Below are positions 23,662 to 34,741 of a stretch of 51,446 nucleotides of DNA, in pieces. Made by a program: the position numbers and the translations under genes. The notes below the pieces were generated by a model. The model did no database searches and was not told the origin of the DNA. It saw only the letters and a program-made list of their open reading frames with translations. The DNA comes from Circinella minor (Eukaryota; Mucoromycota; Mucoromycetes; Mucorales; Lichtheimiaceae). Within the stretch, counting starts at the first letter, position 1. Each line of letters begins with the position of its first letter. The stretch covers positions 1-51,446 of the forward strand of contig JAEPRB010000268.1 of NCBI GenBank assembly GCA_016758965.1. The letters are read 5' to 3'.

Positions 23662-24394
23662 ACACACACACACATAGGCATAGACACAATACAACACACT
23701 ATGTATCGTTATATGTCGCTATATTGTTTCAACGTACACTGATTCAGCAACGATCAACCAGAGGGCTTTTCATAGATATTCTGACAGAAAATGGAGTTAG
23801 GAACCAACAATGTCAAGATAAATTATGACTTGGAAAAAAAAACGTACTTCGTCACTATAGTATAATAAATGAACATTCTTTGTTCAAAATGAGCTGATTA
23901 GAATAGTAATATTAGCCAGGTAAAAAATGAAGGGAGAAGGAGTTAGGAACGGGGAAAAAGGGGTTGTCAAGGGAAAGAAGTAAAGAAATAAAACTTTATT
24001 TTGTTACCATAGATAAATGCCATAAAAATAAATCCGCGTTTTTCATTTCTAAAAAAAAAAAAAAGATTGATTAGCACGAAAAAATTGAATGAGTAAAAAT
24101 AATGGAAAAACTAAAGTGCAATAGGATGTGCCTTTTTTGCATAATGATATAAAAAAAGATCGGGTCTGAAAAGCGTATTACCCAATGGAAAGTCCCCGTA
24201 GAGGTACACATTGCCAAATCCATAAATGGGATTATTTCTATATATATTGTATAAATCATAAATATAAGTAACAAAATCAGTTATTTGAAATTAAAAACAA
24301 AAGCTTAACATTAGTAGGTTTATTAGATTAAAATCAAAGGATTGACCTTACGGTAGTCTAATTGCATATTTTTAAGAGATCTACATACTACTAG
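23662..24394. other. Intergenic between tandem repeat and solo LTR
   Basis: AT-rich, with an A14 run near 24050-24064. No gene or repeat recognised. The minus-strand ORF at 24071-24274 has no support. Confidence 0.45.
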
Positions 24395-25065
24395 TGTTAC
24401 GTCCCGTTCGGATCGTAATTAATAAAATAAAAAGAAAATATAAGAAATTACGAGTAAAAGACTCAAGGAATAAGGAAAGTTATATCAATAACTTATTCAA
24501 CAAAAAGAAGAATAAATAAAAGGGCGGTTTTTATAACCAGCAAAATCAACCGATCAAATAGTTGGGAAAAGAGTTTATTTCAATAAAAATGAAAGAGAAT
24601 AAACTAATTATTATTTTGTTTGAAAGGAAGAAACTATCCTTTTTATACTAAATATTTAATTATCTACGTAACTCCTTAATTCGAATCTTGTTCCAGGTGA
24701 AAGTGAATACAATTTCAGGTTAAAACGAATCTGATTCCAGGTAAAATCGAATCCAATTTCAGGTATAAAAAACGAATCTGACTTCAGGTAAAAACGAATC
24801 TTGTTCCAGGTAAAATCGATTATGGTTACAAGTAAAGATAAATCTTATTGGATGGAGGTAAAATTATTTTTGTTTGAAAAACTTCAGACAAGCAAAATAC
24901 TTATGATATGGATAATATTTATAATAAAGAGATGATAAGAACAAATAAAATAAAAAGAATATAAGGGATATAAAAAATAATTGTGAAGATACTGTACTGA
25001 TGATAATTGTAAAAAAATAAATAAATAAAAAAGGAACGGAAAATCCCGAAAAGAAGGATGTAACA
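24395..25065. mobile_element. Solo LTR (671 bp) with 4-bp target duplication
   Basis: The element begins TGTTACGTCCCG and ends GGATGTAACA, so the termini are the 6-bp inverted pair TGTTAC/GTAACA with the TG...CA ends expected of an LTR. It is flanked on both sides by CTAG (24391-24394 and 25066-25069), consistent with a 4-bp target-site duplication. No primer-binding site, polypurine tract or internal domain lies next to it, so it is read as a solo LTR left by recombination between two LTRs. Superfamily (Ty3 or Ty1) cannot be decided from the LTR alone. It contains the short tandem array described separately. Confidence 0.75.
24682..24838 (+). repeat. 22-bp tandem array inside the LTR, splice-donor-like units
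   Basis: About seven degenerate units with the consensus CGAATCTGATTCCAGGTAAA. Unit length is mostly 22 bp. The most conserved part is CAGGTAAAA (also CAGGTGAAAG, CAGGTTAAAA and CAGGTATAAA variants), which matches the fungal 5' splice-site consensus AG|GTAAxx. The array ends by decay (units CGATTATGGTTACAAGTAAA and later). Confidence 0.7.
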
Positions 25066-25326
25066 CTAGTTACGTAACTAAAAAAAACTTAAAAGTGTCA
25101 AAATTGATGCTACAAACAATAGCTACCAAGAGCAACTGGCATCAAAAATAATTGCTGCCATGGTAACAGTTATGTAGACCAAGTTTTAAGAAAGAACAAA
25201 ATAATGTTTTAATAGGTCACGGAGGCATTCAAAGGTTTTTTGTACCCCATTAATAGGTGTGAAGGAGGCCCGTGCGTATGGCGATAATGTTAGTGACTGA
25301 GAATAAATGTAGCCTAATGCACATTC
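25066..25326. other. Between solo LTR and dispersed repeat copy 1
   Basis: No gene supported. The minus-strand ORF at 25186-25371 (61 codons, FTPINGVQKTFECLRDLLKH) reads into repeat copy 1. It may be a relic of an element's coding part, but is unrecognised. Confidence 0.35.
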
Positions 25327-25575
25327 CACAACATTATTCAAATGATTACTGGTTACTATAAATGTTTTCAATGTTACGAAGTAAATTATTTATATTATCC
25401 GGCGTTTTGGCTCTTTTTTGGTGACTGCAATTAATGTGTGAAAACTCTGCAAACTACTTTCAGATCGATCGGTTATGATATTGACATAAAAAATTTAAAG
25501 TGTCATACCCGATCACTTTTTTCTGAGCACTGTAATTGGTCAAACATGGACTCAGCTTTGAGTTATTATACGCAG
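25327..25575 (+). repeat. Dispersed repeat, copy 1
   Basis: Aligns along its whole length with 29416-29673 in the same orientation. Shared landmarks in order are ACAACATTA, AATGATTAC, AAATGTTTTCAATG, AAGTAAATTATTT, TACTATCCGG-type with GTTTTGG, TTGGTGAC, GTGTGAAAA, AGATCGATCG and GTCAAACATG. The segment at 25501-25532 read on the minus strand (CAGTGCTCAGAAAAAAGTGA) resembles Tc1/mariner termini next to a TA. Homology with copy 2 continues past that point, so it is not taken as an element end. Confidence 0.7.
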
Positions 25576-25982
25576 TAGTCCTCTTTTCCTTTAATAAAAT
25601 TTAAAAGGTAAATTTTCTGTGTTAGTAGTACGAATTTTATTGATATGATGGTCTGTAAATAGTAACAGAAAAATGAAAAGAAATGATATAATTTTGAGTA
25701 TAATACAATTCCAGAAAAAAATAACTTATAACGAATAACTTATGAGGAAGTATTAAAATAAGAGAAATGGATTAAATTATAACTAGTAGAGTATTCAATT
25801 CCAATTATAGTAAAGGAGAGAAATAGAGAGTGTAAAAGCTTTGTACACAAACTTCTATATTGGAACCAAAAAAAAAGTAACAGAATATAGCCAAAAGACT
25901 TAATTATACCCTTTGCTATCTATTTATCGTACGTATTCTATCCAATCCATACAATTTAGTAACTTGTGATTGTAACAATTAC

Positions 25983-26165
25983 TTGCAAGTGTCTCAGTTA
26001 CTTATATACGTGCGACGCTTCACGTTTTTTGATTTTCAAACTAAAATTACAACATTGAATAAGCAAACATCTAACTTTGAATTATTAAAAAAGAGAGCGA
26101 CTTTACAGCAATCCGCTGAATATGATCAATTGATCAAGGAACATGGCACATTATTGAAGAAGTAA
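25983..26165 (+). CDS. Short coiled-coil ORF or 3' exon remnant
   Basis: Sixty codons from ATG to TAA. The second half has a helical, coding-like character (NKQTSNFELLKKRATLQQSA, then EYDQLIKEHGTLLKK) and is followed by A/T-rich 3'-UTR-like DNA. The N-terminal 20 residues look less natural, so the true gene could be a final exon whose upstream part is lost or unrecognised. No family identified. Confidence 0.3.
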   Translation: MQVSQLLIYVRRFTFFDFQTKITTLNKQTSNFELLKKRATLQQSAEYDQLIKEHGTLLKK

Positions 26166-26349
26166 AAATATAATAATAAAATATAATATTTTAATATAAT
26201 ATAATATCACATACAAAGGTAGTACAGTTACAAGTTATAGCTAATAAGTAGTAAGTAGTAAGAGTGACTTGGGGTAAATAATGGTCGAATGAATAAATTC
26301 AAACTACGGGAGAGGGAAGGAGGGGAAAGAAAAGAATATAATTCTATCT

Positions 26350-27991
26350 TTATTGTTCGGTTTTTTGTTGACCGTTGAAAAGAAGTTGGTTGGGTGTAGC
26401 TGAATCGGGAATTGCACCAATCTTGTCATTGGTGGTAATCTTGGCGACTGCACTGTAAAGATCCTTTGGTGCGATTCCTTGCTCCAAACCAGGAAGCAAC
26501 AAAGCAGCGACACCAGCTACATGGGGAGAAGCCATGGATGTACCAGACATAGTTTCTTCGGTATCCTTTCCACCAATGTATGCACTGGTAATATCTCTAC
26601 CAGGAGCTAAAATATTAACACAGCTACCATAGCAACTGAAATCGTCGAGTGTATCTTCCTTGTTAACGGAGCCAACGGTGAAGACATTTTCGTTGCCAGC
26701 AGGAACCATTTCGCATGCGTCAGATGCATCATTACCAGCAGCAACAACAATAGGAATACCGGCTTCCACAGCAGCTGTAATAGCGTCGTTCAATGTATCT
26801 GAACCAGAGCCGGATTTGGGTGCACCAAGCGACATGTTGACGACGACAGGATTGCTCTTGCCCTTTTCTTGGTTGACGACATATTCAATACCACCAATCA
26901 CATCTGAGAGAGAACCTGAACCTTCGGCTGAAAGGACTTTAACACTGACGATGCTGACGTTCTTTGCAACACCATATTCGCTGCCACCAATAATACCACT
27001 AACGTGAGTTCCGTGACCGCCACCTTCAACTGGGTCTTCGTCACCATATGCAGAATAGCCATGTGAGGCACGACCTCCAAAATCGTTATGGTCAACGTTA
27101 CAGCCATCATCAACAACATATACTGTGACACCAGAGCTAAAAATATGCGATAAAAAATCGGTTATTAAAAAGTCAAAATCCTTTTTTCTAATTATGTATA
27201 CAGACAGAAGAAAGAACATACCCGCCACGTGAATCGTAAATGTAGGGTTGAGTCAAATCCAATTCGCGTTGCGAAATACGTGACAAACTCCATCCAGGAT
27301 TGGCTTGTTCAAGATAATCTGCACGCTTGGAATTCTATAATTTTATAATGTTAGAAAAGGTAAGTATTTTTCGTTGATTGTCAATAATAACAGTAAATAA
27401 ATGATGCTTGTTATACTTACAGTGCTATGGCTAGCAGGTTTTGGCAAGTGAAATTGAATGACTTCATTAGGAACAACTGTAACCACTTCAGAGAAACTCT
27501 TCAAGATCTTTTCCACAATACGATTATCTGCGAGGGAGACATCGAGAGCCTTGAAGTTACCAGCGAGATCAAACGATTTGAGTACTCGAATGTTGCTGTT
27601 ACCCATTGGATCGTTAGCTTGATCGACCACATTGTTGCTTTTTTCGCCTACTTCCTCGAAAAGATCACCGAATAATTTGGTGGTATCTTTAATGAACTTG
27701 GGAATAACTATATATTTATATATAATAATCGCATATTATTTGGGTTGTTTGTTTGTGTGTTTAGTAAATAAATTATTTGATAGTAAATTTAGTAGTAAAA
27801 AAATTACCACTTTTGTACATAGTAACTAATTATTATTTTTTATTTCTTTGTGGATCCTTACAGTCATCAACGGTGGCATCTTTATTCAATTGAACGATAA
27901 AGTTTTGAGTTTTACGTTGTCCAGTTGGAGCGGCAGATGTAAGGGTGCTCAACACCAATACAGCGAAACAGGAAAGGGATGTAAATTTCAT
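26350..27991 (-). CDS. Secreted subtilisin-like serine protease (S8, proteinase K type)
   Basis: Four exons, complement(26350-27136, 27222-27334, 27421-27707, 27862-27991), 438 aa. The signal peptide MKFTSLSCFAVLVLSTLTSA precedes APTGQ. An inhibitor-I9 propeptide follows to about residue 135 (QNFIVQLNKDATVDDF, LADNRIVEKILKSF, VVTVVPNEVIQFHLP). The mature S8 domain has the linker NPGWSLSRISQREL, catalytic Asp186 (VYVVDDGCN), His218 (GGGHGTHVSG) and Ser377 (MSGTSMASPHVAG), with the oxyanion Asn in IVVAAGNDASDA. The triad is intact. Such enzymes are extracellular or vacuolar endopeptidases for nutrient protein degradation. The gene lies between two copies of a dispersed repeat (25327-25575 and 29416-29673). 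Start chosen because it gives the signal peptide and follows the TATA box. Confidence 0.95.
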
Positions 27992-29415
27992 TTTGAAGGG
28001 AAAGGAAAGAGCTTTATAAGATGGAAAAGAAAAAGTAAGATGAGAGAAAAAAAGAAGAAAAAGAAGGGTGCTTTTATATTATTTTTTACTGGCTTCAAAA
28101 ATTGGTTTTCTTTATTCATTTTTGCTTTGTGTTGTCAGACTACTGAACTAGAAAGAGAGAATTATTTTCTGATAATAAAAAAAGAAAATAATTTCAAAAA
28201 TGGATAAAGAGGCCTGTAAAAGTATAGCTCATAAATAATAATAATATATAATAATATATAATATATATGTGCTAAACCATCTATGCTATGTACTCTTTAT
28301 CTCATGATCTTCTCATAACAGTAATAATAAATATATCGTGATGTAGAATCTCGGTTTATAAAACATACAAAATTATGATCGACTTGAACACAGACATCTT
28401 CCTTGTACTTTCCTGCTCAGTTCTATGGAGGGGATCACGTGAATTATTAACATTTACACGGAATATTAGATTATCGTCGCACAAGATGGAATTATAATAA
28501 ATATTTACTACGCGTTCATCCTTCGTGAGAAGTTGATGTATATGTTAATTTTTCAATTTTTAGGGTAGTTGAGCTACCAAATTTTTTTCTACCGCATTCC
28601 TCATTTGTTTTATTATCATTAGAGGATATTCTTTGCCTGTATAACCTATAAGTTCTAAACATATATAGAAGTATTACTTTTCTGTACAATGTCATTATCA
28701 AATATATATTATACATGGTTACGCAAATGCTTTTGTAGATTTAGTTGTTAAAAAACGACAACTTCTCCTTTCTGCCACACATACCTCTTCTAACATCATG
28801 TTACAAAATTAATGATTTTAGTTAGCTTTGCTTTGATATAATCCTTTCTTCAACGTTTAGCTACCAATAAAGGGGCTCTAATTTTGAAATTGACGGATCA
28901 TTAAAATTTTCTGCTTAAATATTTGCCATTAGAAAGTGGTATTCATAAAAGTACTATGGTACCATATGTCCTTTTTTCTGCATTATTATGCAATAAAAAA
29001 AATGTACAAATATAAAAGCGATAAAAGGGTCACCTGGATTAAACAAGAGTACAACTAATATTTATTGCATAATTAATGTTGAAACTGATGTAACAACGGA
29101 AAGGGTCTAACTATTTTGGTGGGATAGGTATAATGGATACGTATCAGGTGGAAAAAGTTTTTTTTTCTTTTCTTTTCATGAGTATCATACCTTACAGAGC
29201 ATTGATTGGTCTTTGATTTGATAAAATATATATTAATATGCCATAGGTCGCATAAATAGACATGATTTGATATGTAGCAACCGAATTAAAATAATTATTA
29301 CGTAGGCGTTAGCTAAGAATATCTCCATATTTATGTTTGAAGGTAATTATAAGCAATAGGCAACGTATGTAATTTCGACATGATGTTCCTGAATTGTTAC
29401 TAAAACTACCATGTA
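27992..29415. other. Upstream of the protease gene, then featureless DNA
   Basis: The first 150 bp are the minus-strand promoter. The remainder is AT-rich with several short ORFs (27848-28207 and 28516-28716) that overlap the promoter or lack any recognisable protein character. Nothing else seen. Confidence 0.5.
28071..28078 (-). promoter_or_regulatory. TATA box of the protease gene
   Basis: TATAAAAG on the minus strand, 80 bp upstream of the ATG at 27991. Same motif and similar spacing as at the AVT1-like gene. Confidence 0.45.
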
Positions 29416-29673
29416 CTACAACATTAATCGAATGATTACCAGTTACATCTTATTGGTATAAATGTTTTCAATGCTTCAAAGTAAATTATTTGTACTATCC
29501 GGGGTTTTGGGTTTTTCCTTTTGGTGACCGACATTGGCGTGTGAAAATCCTGCAAAATATTCTAAGATCGATCGATTATCTTTCTTTATTATAAACTTGT
29601 CATACTGAATTCTTTCTTTCTTTCCTTATCAATTAGTCAAACATGAATACAGTTTTAAGTTACTGTGCGCGCA
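29416..29673 (+). repeat. Dispersed repeat, copy 2
   Basis: Homologue of 25327-25575 in direct orientation, 4.1 kb away. It carries insertions relative to copy 1 (for example TTATTGG before TATAAATGTTTTC, and a TTTCTTTC stretch) and ends at GCGCAG as copy 1 does. No ORF. Divergence indicates an old repeat. Confidence 0.7.
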
Positions 29674-31125
29674 GGTGTAATAGTAATAATAATACTAATA
29701 TTGGTACTACAAGTAGCCTTTGATAAGCCCAATACTAACCTTGTGGTGGCAGAATCAAAAGAAAGAATTATAACCTGTATATTTTGTTGCTTCACATAAA
29801 TAAACACACATATTTTAAATATAGAAGTATATTAGCCTCCCTACTACATACAAAAAAAAAAAAAACGTGCCACAGTATTTTTTTTATTCCAAGAGGTTTA
29901 CATCACCACTATAAACAAGGACTCTTACTATCGAAAACGTTTCCTTTTTCTTTATTACTTTTATCCTTGAAACAAAATGTTTAAAAAAAGTTATCTTCTA
30001 ATCAATCTTGTTTATATTCATGACAAGATACGGGACAAGCAATAAATTATTAAATCCAGTTTTTATGAAAGGATTTAGGGAAAGTTTAAGGGTAGTAGAT
30101 GAGGAAAAAGGTTTATTGTATGACAAAAAAATGGAAATAATATATAGTTTTTTTTGTGAACCAGTTTTAGGGATAAAAGTTATCATTGCAATAAAATTGG
30201 ATGCACCAAATTTTTTGATCTATACTGTAATTATAATTATTATGACTCAACATGACTTACGTAGCATTTCATATATTTATAAAAATATATAGTAAAACTT
30301 GATAATGGGAACAAGAAGACTCAATCAAATTCTTGTTTTTTTATTCGTTTGTAATAATCTAATAATTGAGTACGTATTTAGTAAATACTCACTATGATAT
30401 TCATAATTACTAGCTTTCTGGCAAATAAAAATGATATCAGCTAGATATTTATATATCTTATTATTATTATGAAGTCCTTAAGAGTTATTGAAGAATTTAC
30501 TGGTACATGTTTTGTTTAAGGTCTTTTTTTTTTGTGATTTATAATGTAGTAAATTTAAAACATACCACGACTGAATTCCAGGATGACATAGATAAGTTTC
30601 TAGGTATGATAACATCTTTTTGAAAAAGCAAAGGTCGCTTCCCCTTATGTATTCCGACTTTTTTCTTTCTTTCATTTGACCATTAGATGTAATGTTTTCT
30701 TTTGTTAAAAATGTTGTTTCAAAATTACTGTATTTCCTAATGAATCCAATAATGAAATTAGCAATCTTAAAGGTAATATAGAACAGATAATAAATATTTT
30801 ACTATTTCGCTCGTTTGACATCGTTACAATATAGATACTTTCTTTTTTTAAAAAAAGAGAACGAAATTGTTCTCCACATTAAATCTTGTAAACCTATTAA
30901 CAAAAAATAATGTAAAATCGAAAATACTTCCGTAAACAATGAAACAGAAAACGATAGTAACAGTATAGACTTTGTAGAAAAATACTAAGAAAAAAAATAT
31001 GCACAATGTTTTGACTATGACATGTTCCTGAGATTTAAACAGGTAAGCATAAAGCATAAGAGAGAGAAAAAATTCATACATTATTACTTTATTAGCGTCA
31101 ATATTAAAGAAAAGTTATTGGTGTC
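29674..31125. other. Featureless AT-rich stretch
   Basis: About 1.45 kb. An ORF of 94 codons at 30008-30292 has a partly protein-like N-terminal half (NPVFMKGFRESLRVVDEEKG) and a hydrophobic Ile-rich rest. With no neighbouring exon or recognised family I do not call it. Nothing else supported. Confidence 0.4.
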
Positions 31126-33180
31126 ATGGATTGGTTCAATAGTGTCATAATGAAATATAACTCCAATAATAAAAAGACGTGGGAGAAAAAACAGAAGGAA
31201 GAAATTCTAATGCCAGAAGAAAATCTAATGGAACAAAAGCATTATCTAATGGAGAGTTCATGATTGCGTGTGTGGAGATGAAAATTCTACTTATGTTAGT
31301 GCTACCAAGAACATTGTTAACAACCGGACCATTAATAATGAATCTACCATTAGTCGAACTTCCGCCATTGAATCCAGTGCTATGGAATCGAGTTTATTTG
31401 AAGTGACAAGTACGTCTTCGAAAGTGTTAACTGTAGCTGCAATAGAATTTAGTATTAACAGATCCAAATTCTATTATAGCACTACAAACATTTACAGATA
31501 GCAGCAGCAGCAATAATAATCTCCTTGAAGACAATCATAAAAACATTTAAATACATGTACCATTTGTGACACCTTTGAGTGTACAGGGAACAAAAAAGTA
31601 AAATACAACACTCACTCTGTGGCAAAATGGATGTCGAACAATAATATTTACAATATAATTTGGTCAAATATTATATTTACAGTAAGTATGACTAATAGCT
31701 AGTTATTATTATCATTTTATTTTTTAAATAGTTATAAGTTCCAACACATATATAAAATACAATTAATCATTTTACAATAGAATAATCTCCATTTCGCTTC
31801 GCTACTAGGGCCATTTCCTAATTGAGAACAATTAATTTTTTTTTGCACCATACATGTTATCCGGGCCAAACTTTTGAGGCGTTGGATGATGATAAAAAAT
31901 GGTCTTTAGATGATGGTACCAAAGTGGAGGATGTAATGTATGTATTTGGAGCCAATTGTACTTATGAACAGTAAGGATATAAACATTCCATTTGATACCG
32001 TCTATACTTTGAAATTAAGAGATTCTTGCTTATTAAAATACTCATATCTAGCCCTGTACATTCCTTTATCCTTGACATAGAAGACAAGTGTTGGAAATCT
32101 GTTTTCACACCATCTCAGCTTCAACAAATTAAGTCAGCAAATAATAAACCTTTGTGTGAATATGATGAATCATGCAAAATTATGTTTTCCACGTTTTCAC
32201 AAATTATAAAAAATGCCAAGAATCGTAAATTGGTATTATCATCATCATCATCAACAACAACAACAACAACAACAAGCAGGTGCACTACAACTGCAGAAAA
32301 TAAACAAGAACAAGAACTAACAAATTCATCAACATACTTGGAATTGACTGTTAAAGATGAAGAGGAGTTGATTGGTGAATTATAGGAGAGGCTCGCAGAA
32401 TTCGGTCTGATCAATCCGCGCAAATTTTATAATTTACATTGGTTACAAAGAACGATGGATCATATTCTTGATTTATACCGGTTCAAAGTATTAGAGTGGG
32501 TCCAAAAAAATGGTTCAGAAATGGACTTTATCAGTCGTGTGTGGACCATACTCGATCAGGTTTTTGACAATATAATGGTTGAGACAAGAAGGTAAAATCA
32601 TTTTAATCAGTAGTCGTATCCCCTCAACTAGCACATGTTTTTATTAACAATGGCTACTGCATTTGTAGGGACAATGTATCAGTAGCCACTACCTTCATTG
32701 ATAACGAAGATCGCGCAGTAACTGGGATGGCCGCTATTGCAGCCAAGGTCCCGTCTATTAGACCTGACCTTGTGCTATTCAAAAATAGACTCGAATATAG
32801 AGTCGCAGAGTGTGGGAAAGGAGGTGATGAAGAGATTGAAAAGAAAGAGATTGTGGAGACTAACTTGCACTATCCAAAAGTTATGAAAAGCATGTTCTTG
32901 CATACAGCGTCAAAATGTGACAACAATGAGGATGTAACTCGAAGATTGCAAATAATTGGATTTAGTCAATTTCGTAAGTTATCGAGTTACTTGGTGTATA
33001 TTAATTATCTTTTGCTAATTGTTTTTTTAATTTTTTTTGTATATGGGAATAGACCTTCGAATGAAAGTTTAGTAATGGACAACCCTGATGGCTATGTTTG
33101 TAGAATCCGATCAACACCACAATACAAAATATCAACCGTTCCGTCAAATATGTTATATGGTTTACTTCCTAAATCTTGAA
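31126..33180 (+). pseudogene. Relic of the mucoralean repetitive hypothetical family
   Basis: Successive pieces read as one protein with breaks. MDWFNSVIMKYN (31126) shifts frame to ARRKSNGTKALSNGEFM, then to a Ser/Thr/Asn-rich piece (CGDENSTYVSATKNIVNNRT). From 31853 there is PGQTFEALDDDKKWSLDDGT and KVEDVMYVFGANCTYEQ. After an intron comes HSFILDIEDKCWKSVF. An in-frame TAG at 32382-32384 separates EEELIGEL from ERLAEFGLINPRKF. Then come DHILDLYRFKVLEWVQ, TFIDNEDRAVTGMAAIAAKV, RPDLVLFKNRLEYRVAECGK, LHYPKVMKSMFLHTASKCD and finally MDNPDGYVCRI after a phase-breaking intron. I recall this domain order, with a RPD-x-x-x and EC/EGK-like core, from many uncharacterised Mucorales proteins. Stop and phase breaks make it a probable pseudogene. 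The fragment at 1-371 belongs to the same group. Confidence 0.6.
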
Positions 33181-33232
33181 ATTAACCCTCAGATCCAAGG
33201 TAAACATTCACTCATTGATTTTGTATTCATAA

Positions 33233-33894
33233 CAGTGTTGGCAGTTTCCGACTTTCCGACTTTCTGACCTGGCGGAAATGTATAACATTATAGGGTTACG
33301 TAGTATCAGTAGACATAAATATGATATATCATATTAAATAAAAGTAATCTGGTCTATTTATATTTTTTTAATGTATTATATCTGTTACTATTATTATTAT
33401 AGCGTTATAATATATGTTCCACAACAGGAACTATGGAAATATATAGTATAATAACGCAGAAATGACAATAATGTTTTTTTTAAAAAAAACACTGGTTTTG
33501 CATTGATATATAGATGCTGCGCAAGCAAATACGTAATAGCTTCAACATAAATATTGCGTGTTGTTCAGTATATTGGCTTCACAGGTTAAAGCCCGACATC
33601 GACTGTCAATGCACAAGAGCTGAATTTATCAGTTACATGATCTATTCAGAGGAATAGGATTTTTATGTAGACAAACCTAGACTTTAGAGATAACAATGAG
33701 GCTCACTCAGCAGAAGTAAAATAGACATTAGAATATCTTTTTTCATAACTTAAATATAAATATATGCTCTCACTCTATCTCTCTTTTTTATTATTATTTT
33801 AATGAAACTTTTCATTTCATATTTCCATAAACATATTGATTGAATGAAAAAAGGTTTCCGCCATAGGTTTCCGCCAGTCAGAAACCCAACACTG
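33233..33894. mobile_element. TIR element without coding capacity (MITE-like)
   Basis: Left end CAGTGTTGG and right end CCAACACTG are perfect 9-bp inverted ends. A second inverted block follows inside: TTTCTGAC-CT-GGCGGAAA on the left against TTTCCGCCAGTCAGAAA on the right. The left end has an extra about 19 bp that duplicates TTTCCGAC, and the right end has a tandem GGTTTCCGCC(A). The interior (about 600 bp) is AT-rich and non-coding. CAGTG ends resemble hAT-type elements, but no 8-bp target duplication is visible, so superfamily stays open. It lies 53 bp after the hypothetical-family relic. Confidence 0.6.
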
Positions 33895-34741
33895 CGAATT
33901 GAACTAAACGTAACCAAAAGAAAAGTGCTTTTTCATCGTAACGAGAAAGAAGTGTAAATTACATTTAAAATTTTATATTAAAACAAAATGGATGGAGTGA
34001 ATCATATTATGCTGTCTGGAAATAAGCTAAAGACTAAGGCTTATGTTTAATTATGATAAGTATCAACCAATTTTTTTTCTTTCTACGTACCTATCATTTA
34101 CAAGTATTTTTCAAAGGATTCCTTGATGGGGTCATAGTGGATCGTTCTGCTTTGTTTCCCGCTCTTTGTTATCAGTGTAGACTTTGATGGGCCTATGTAA
34201 TTCATTTTACCTCTGCTTCCCGCTCCATAACTACACTTTTCTCTGTGATTGTTTACGTAGCACATGTTTCGTATTCTATTTCATTGTTACTAATCAAGAG
34301 TTAAGTTACGTCATTCATTTTTTTATAGATCTATATCTTAAAGAAATACAAGTGTTTTATAATTTTAAGCAGCCCAAACGAAGAAGGACATGGTAAGAAA
34401 AAATATTTCATTTATTTTATATACTCCTAAATAAGCTACAACAATCTATGATAATACACTTTCTAACCAAAACAAAAATAGTGAATGAGGGGTTGTGAAG
34501 AATAGAGGAAGTGGGCAGTGAGACACCCTCTCCTCCATTTTTTTTTTATATAGAATCGCCTGTTCTTAGAAAGTTGATTTGAACTTTCTAATAAAGTCCA
34601 TTTGAGCATTATTTTTTTTATCGAGTTTTGATGACTCGTCTATAAATAAATAAATAAAAATCCATACTTATTTTTATACTTGCGCTGTTATTTATTATCT
34701 GTCGTTGCTATAAGCTTTACAGGCTCTCTTTTCTGCCCCAC
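33895..34741. other. Between TIR element and Tc1 relic
   Basis: No gene. Contains a diverged tandem duplication (about 34121-34174 and 34182-34235, both with TTGATGGG...TTCCCGCTC) and a perfect 8-bp-stem hairpin, AGAAAGTT-6 nt-AACTTTCT, at 34568-34589. The ORF at 34184-34396 has no support. Confidence 0.45.

Noticed and set aside
25501..25534. Tc1-like terminus (CAGTGCTCAGAAAAAAGTGA read on minus) next to TA
   Set aside because: The homology between the two dispersed-repeat copies runs straight through this point, so it is not an element boundary in this copy. No partner TIR was found.
26660..27007. 115-codon plus-strand ORF within the protease gene
   Set aside because: Antisense shadow. 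The minus frame encodes the intact subtilase triad.
30008..30292. 94-codon ORF in the repeat-rich region
   Set aside because: The first half looks protein-like but the second half is Ile-rich low complexity. No family or supporting exon was found, so it is not called.
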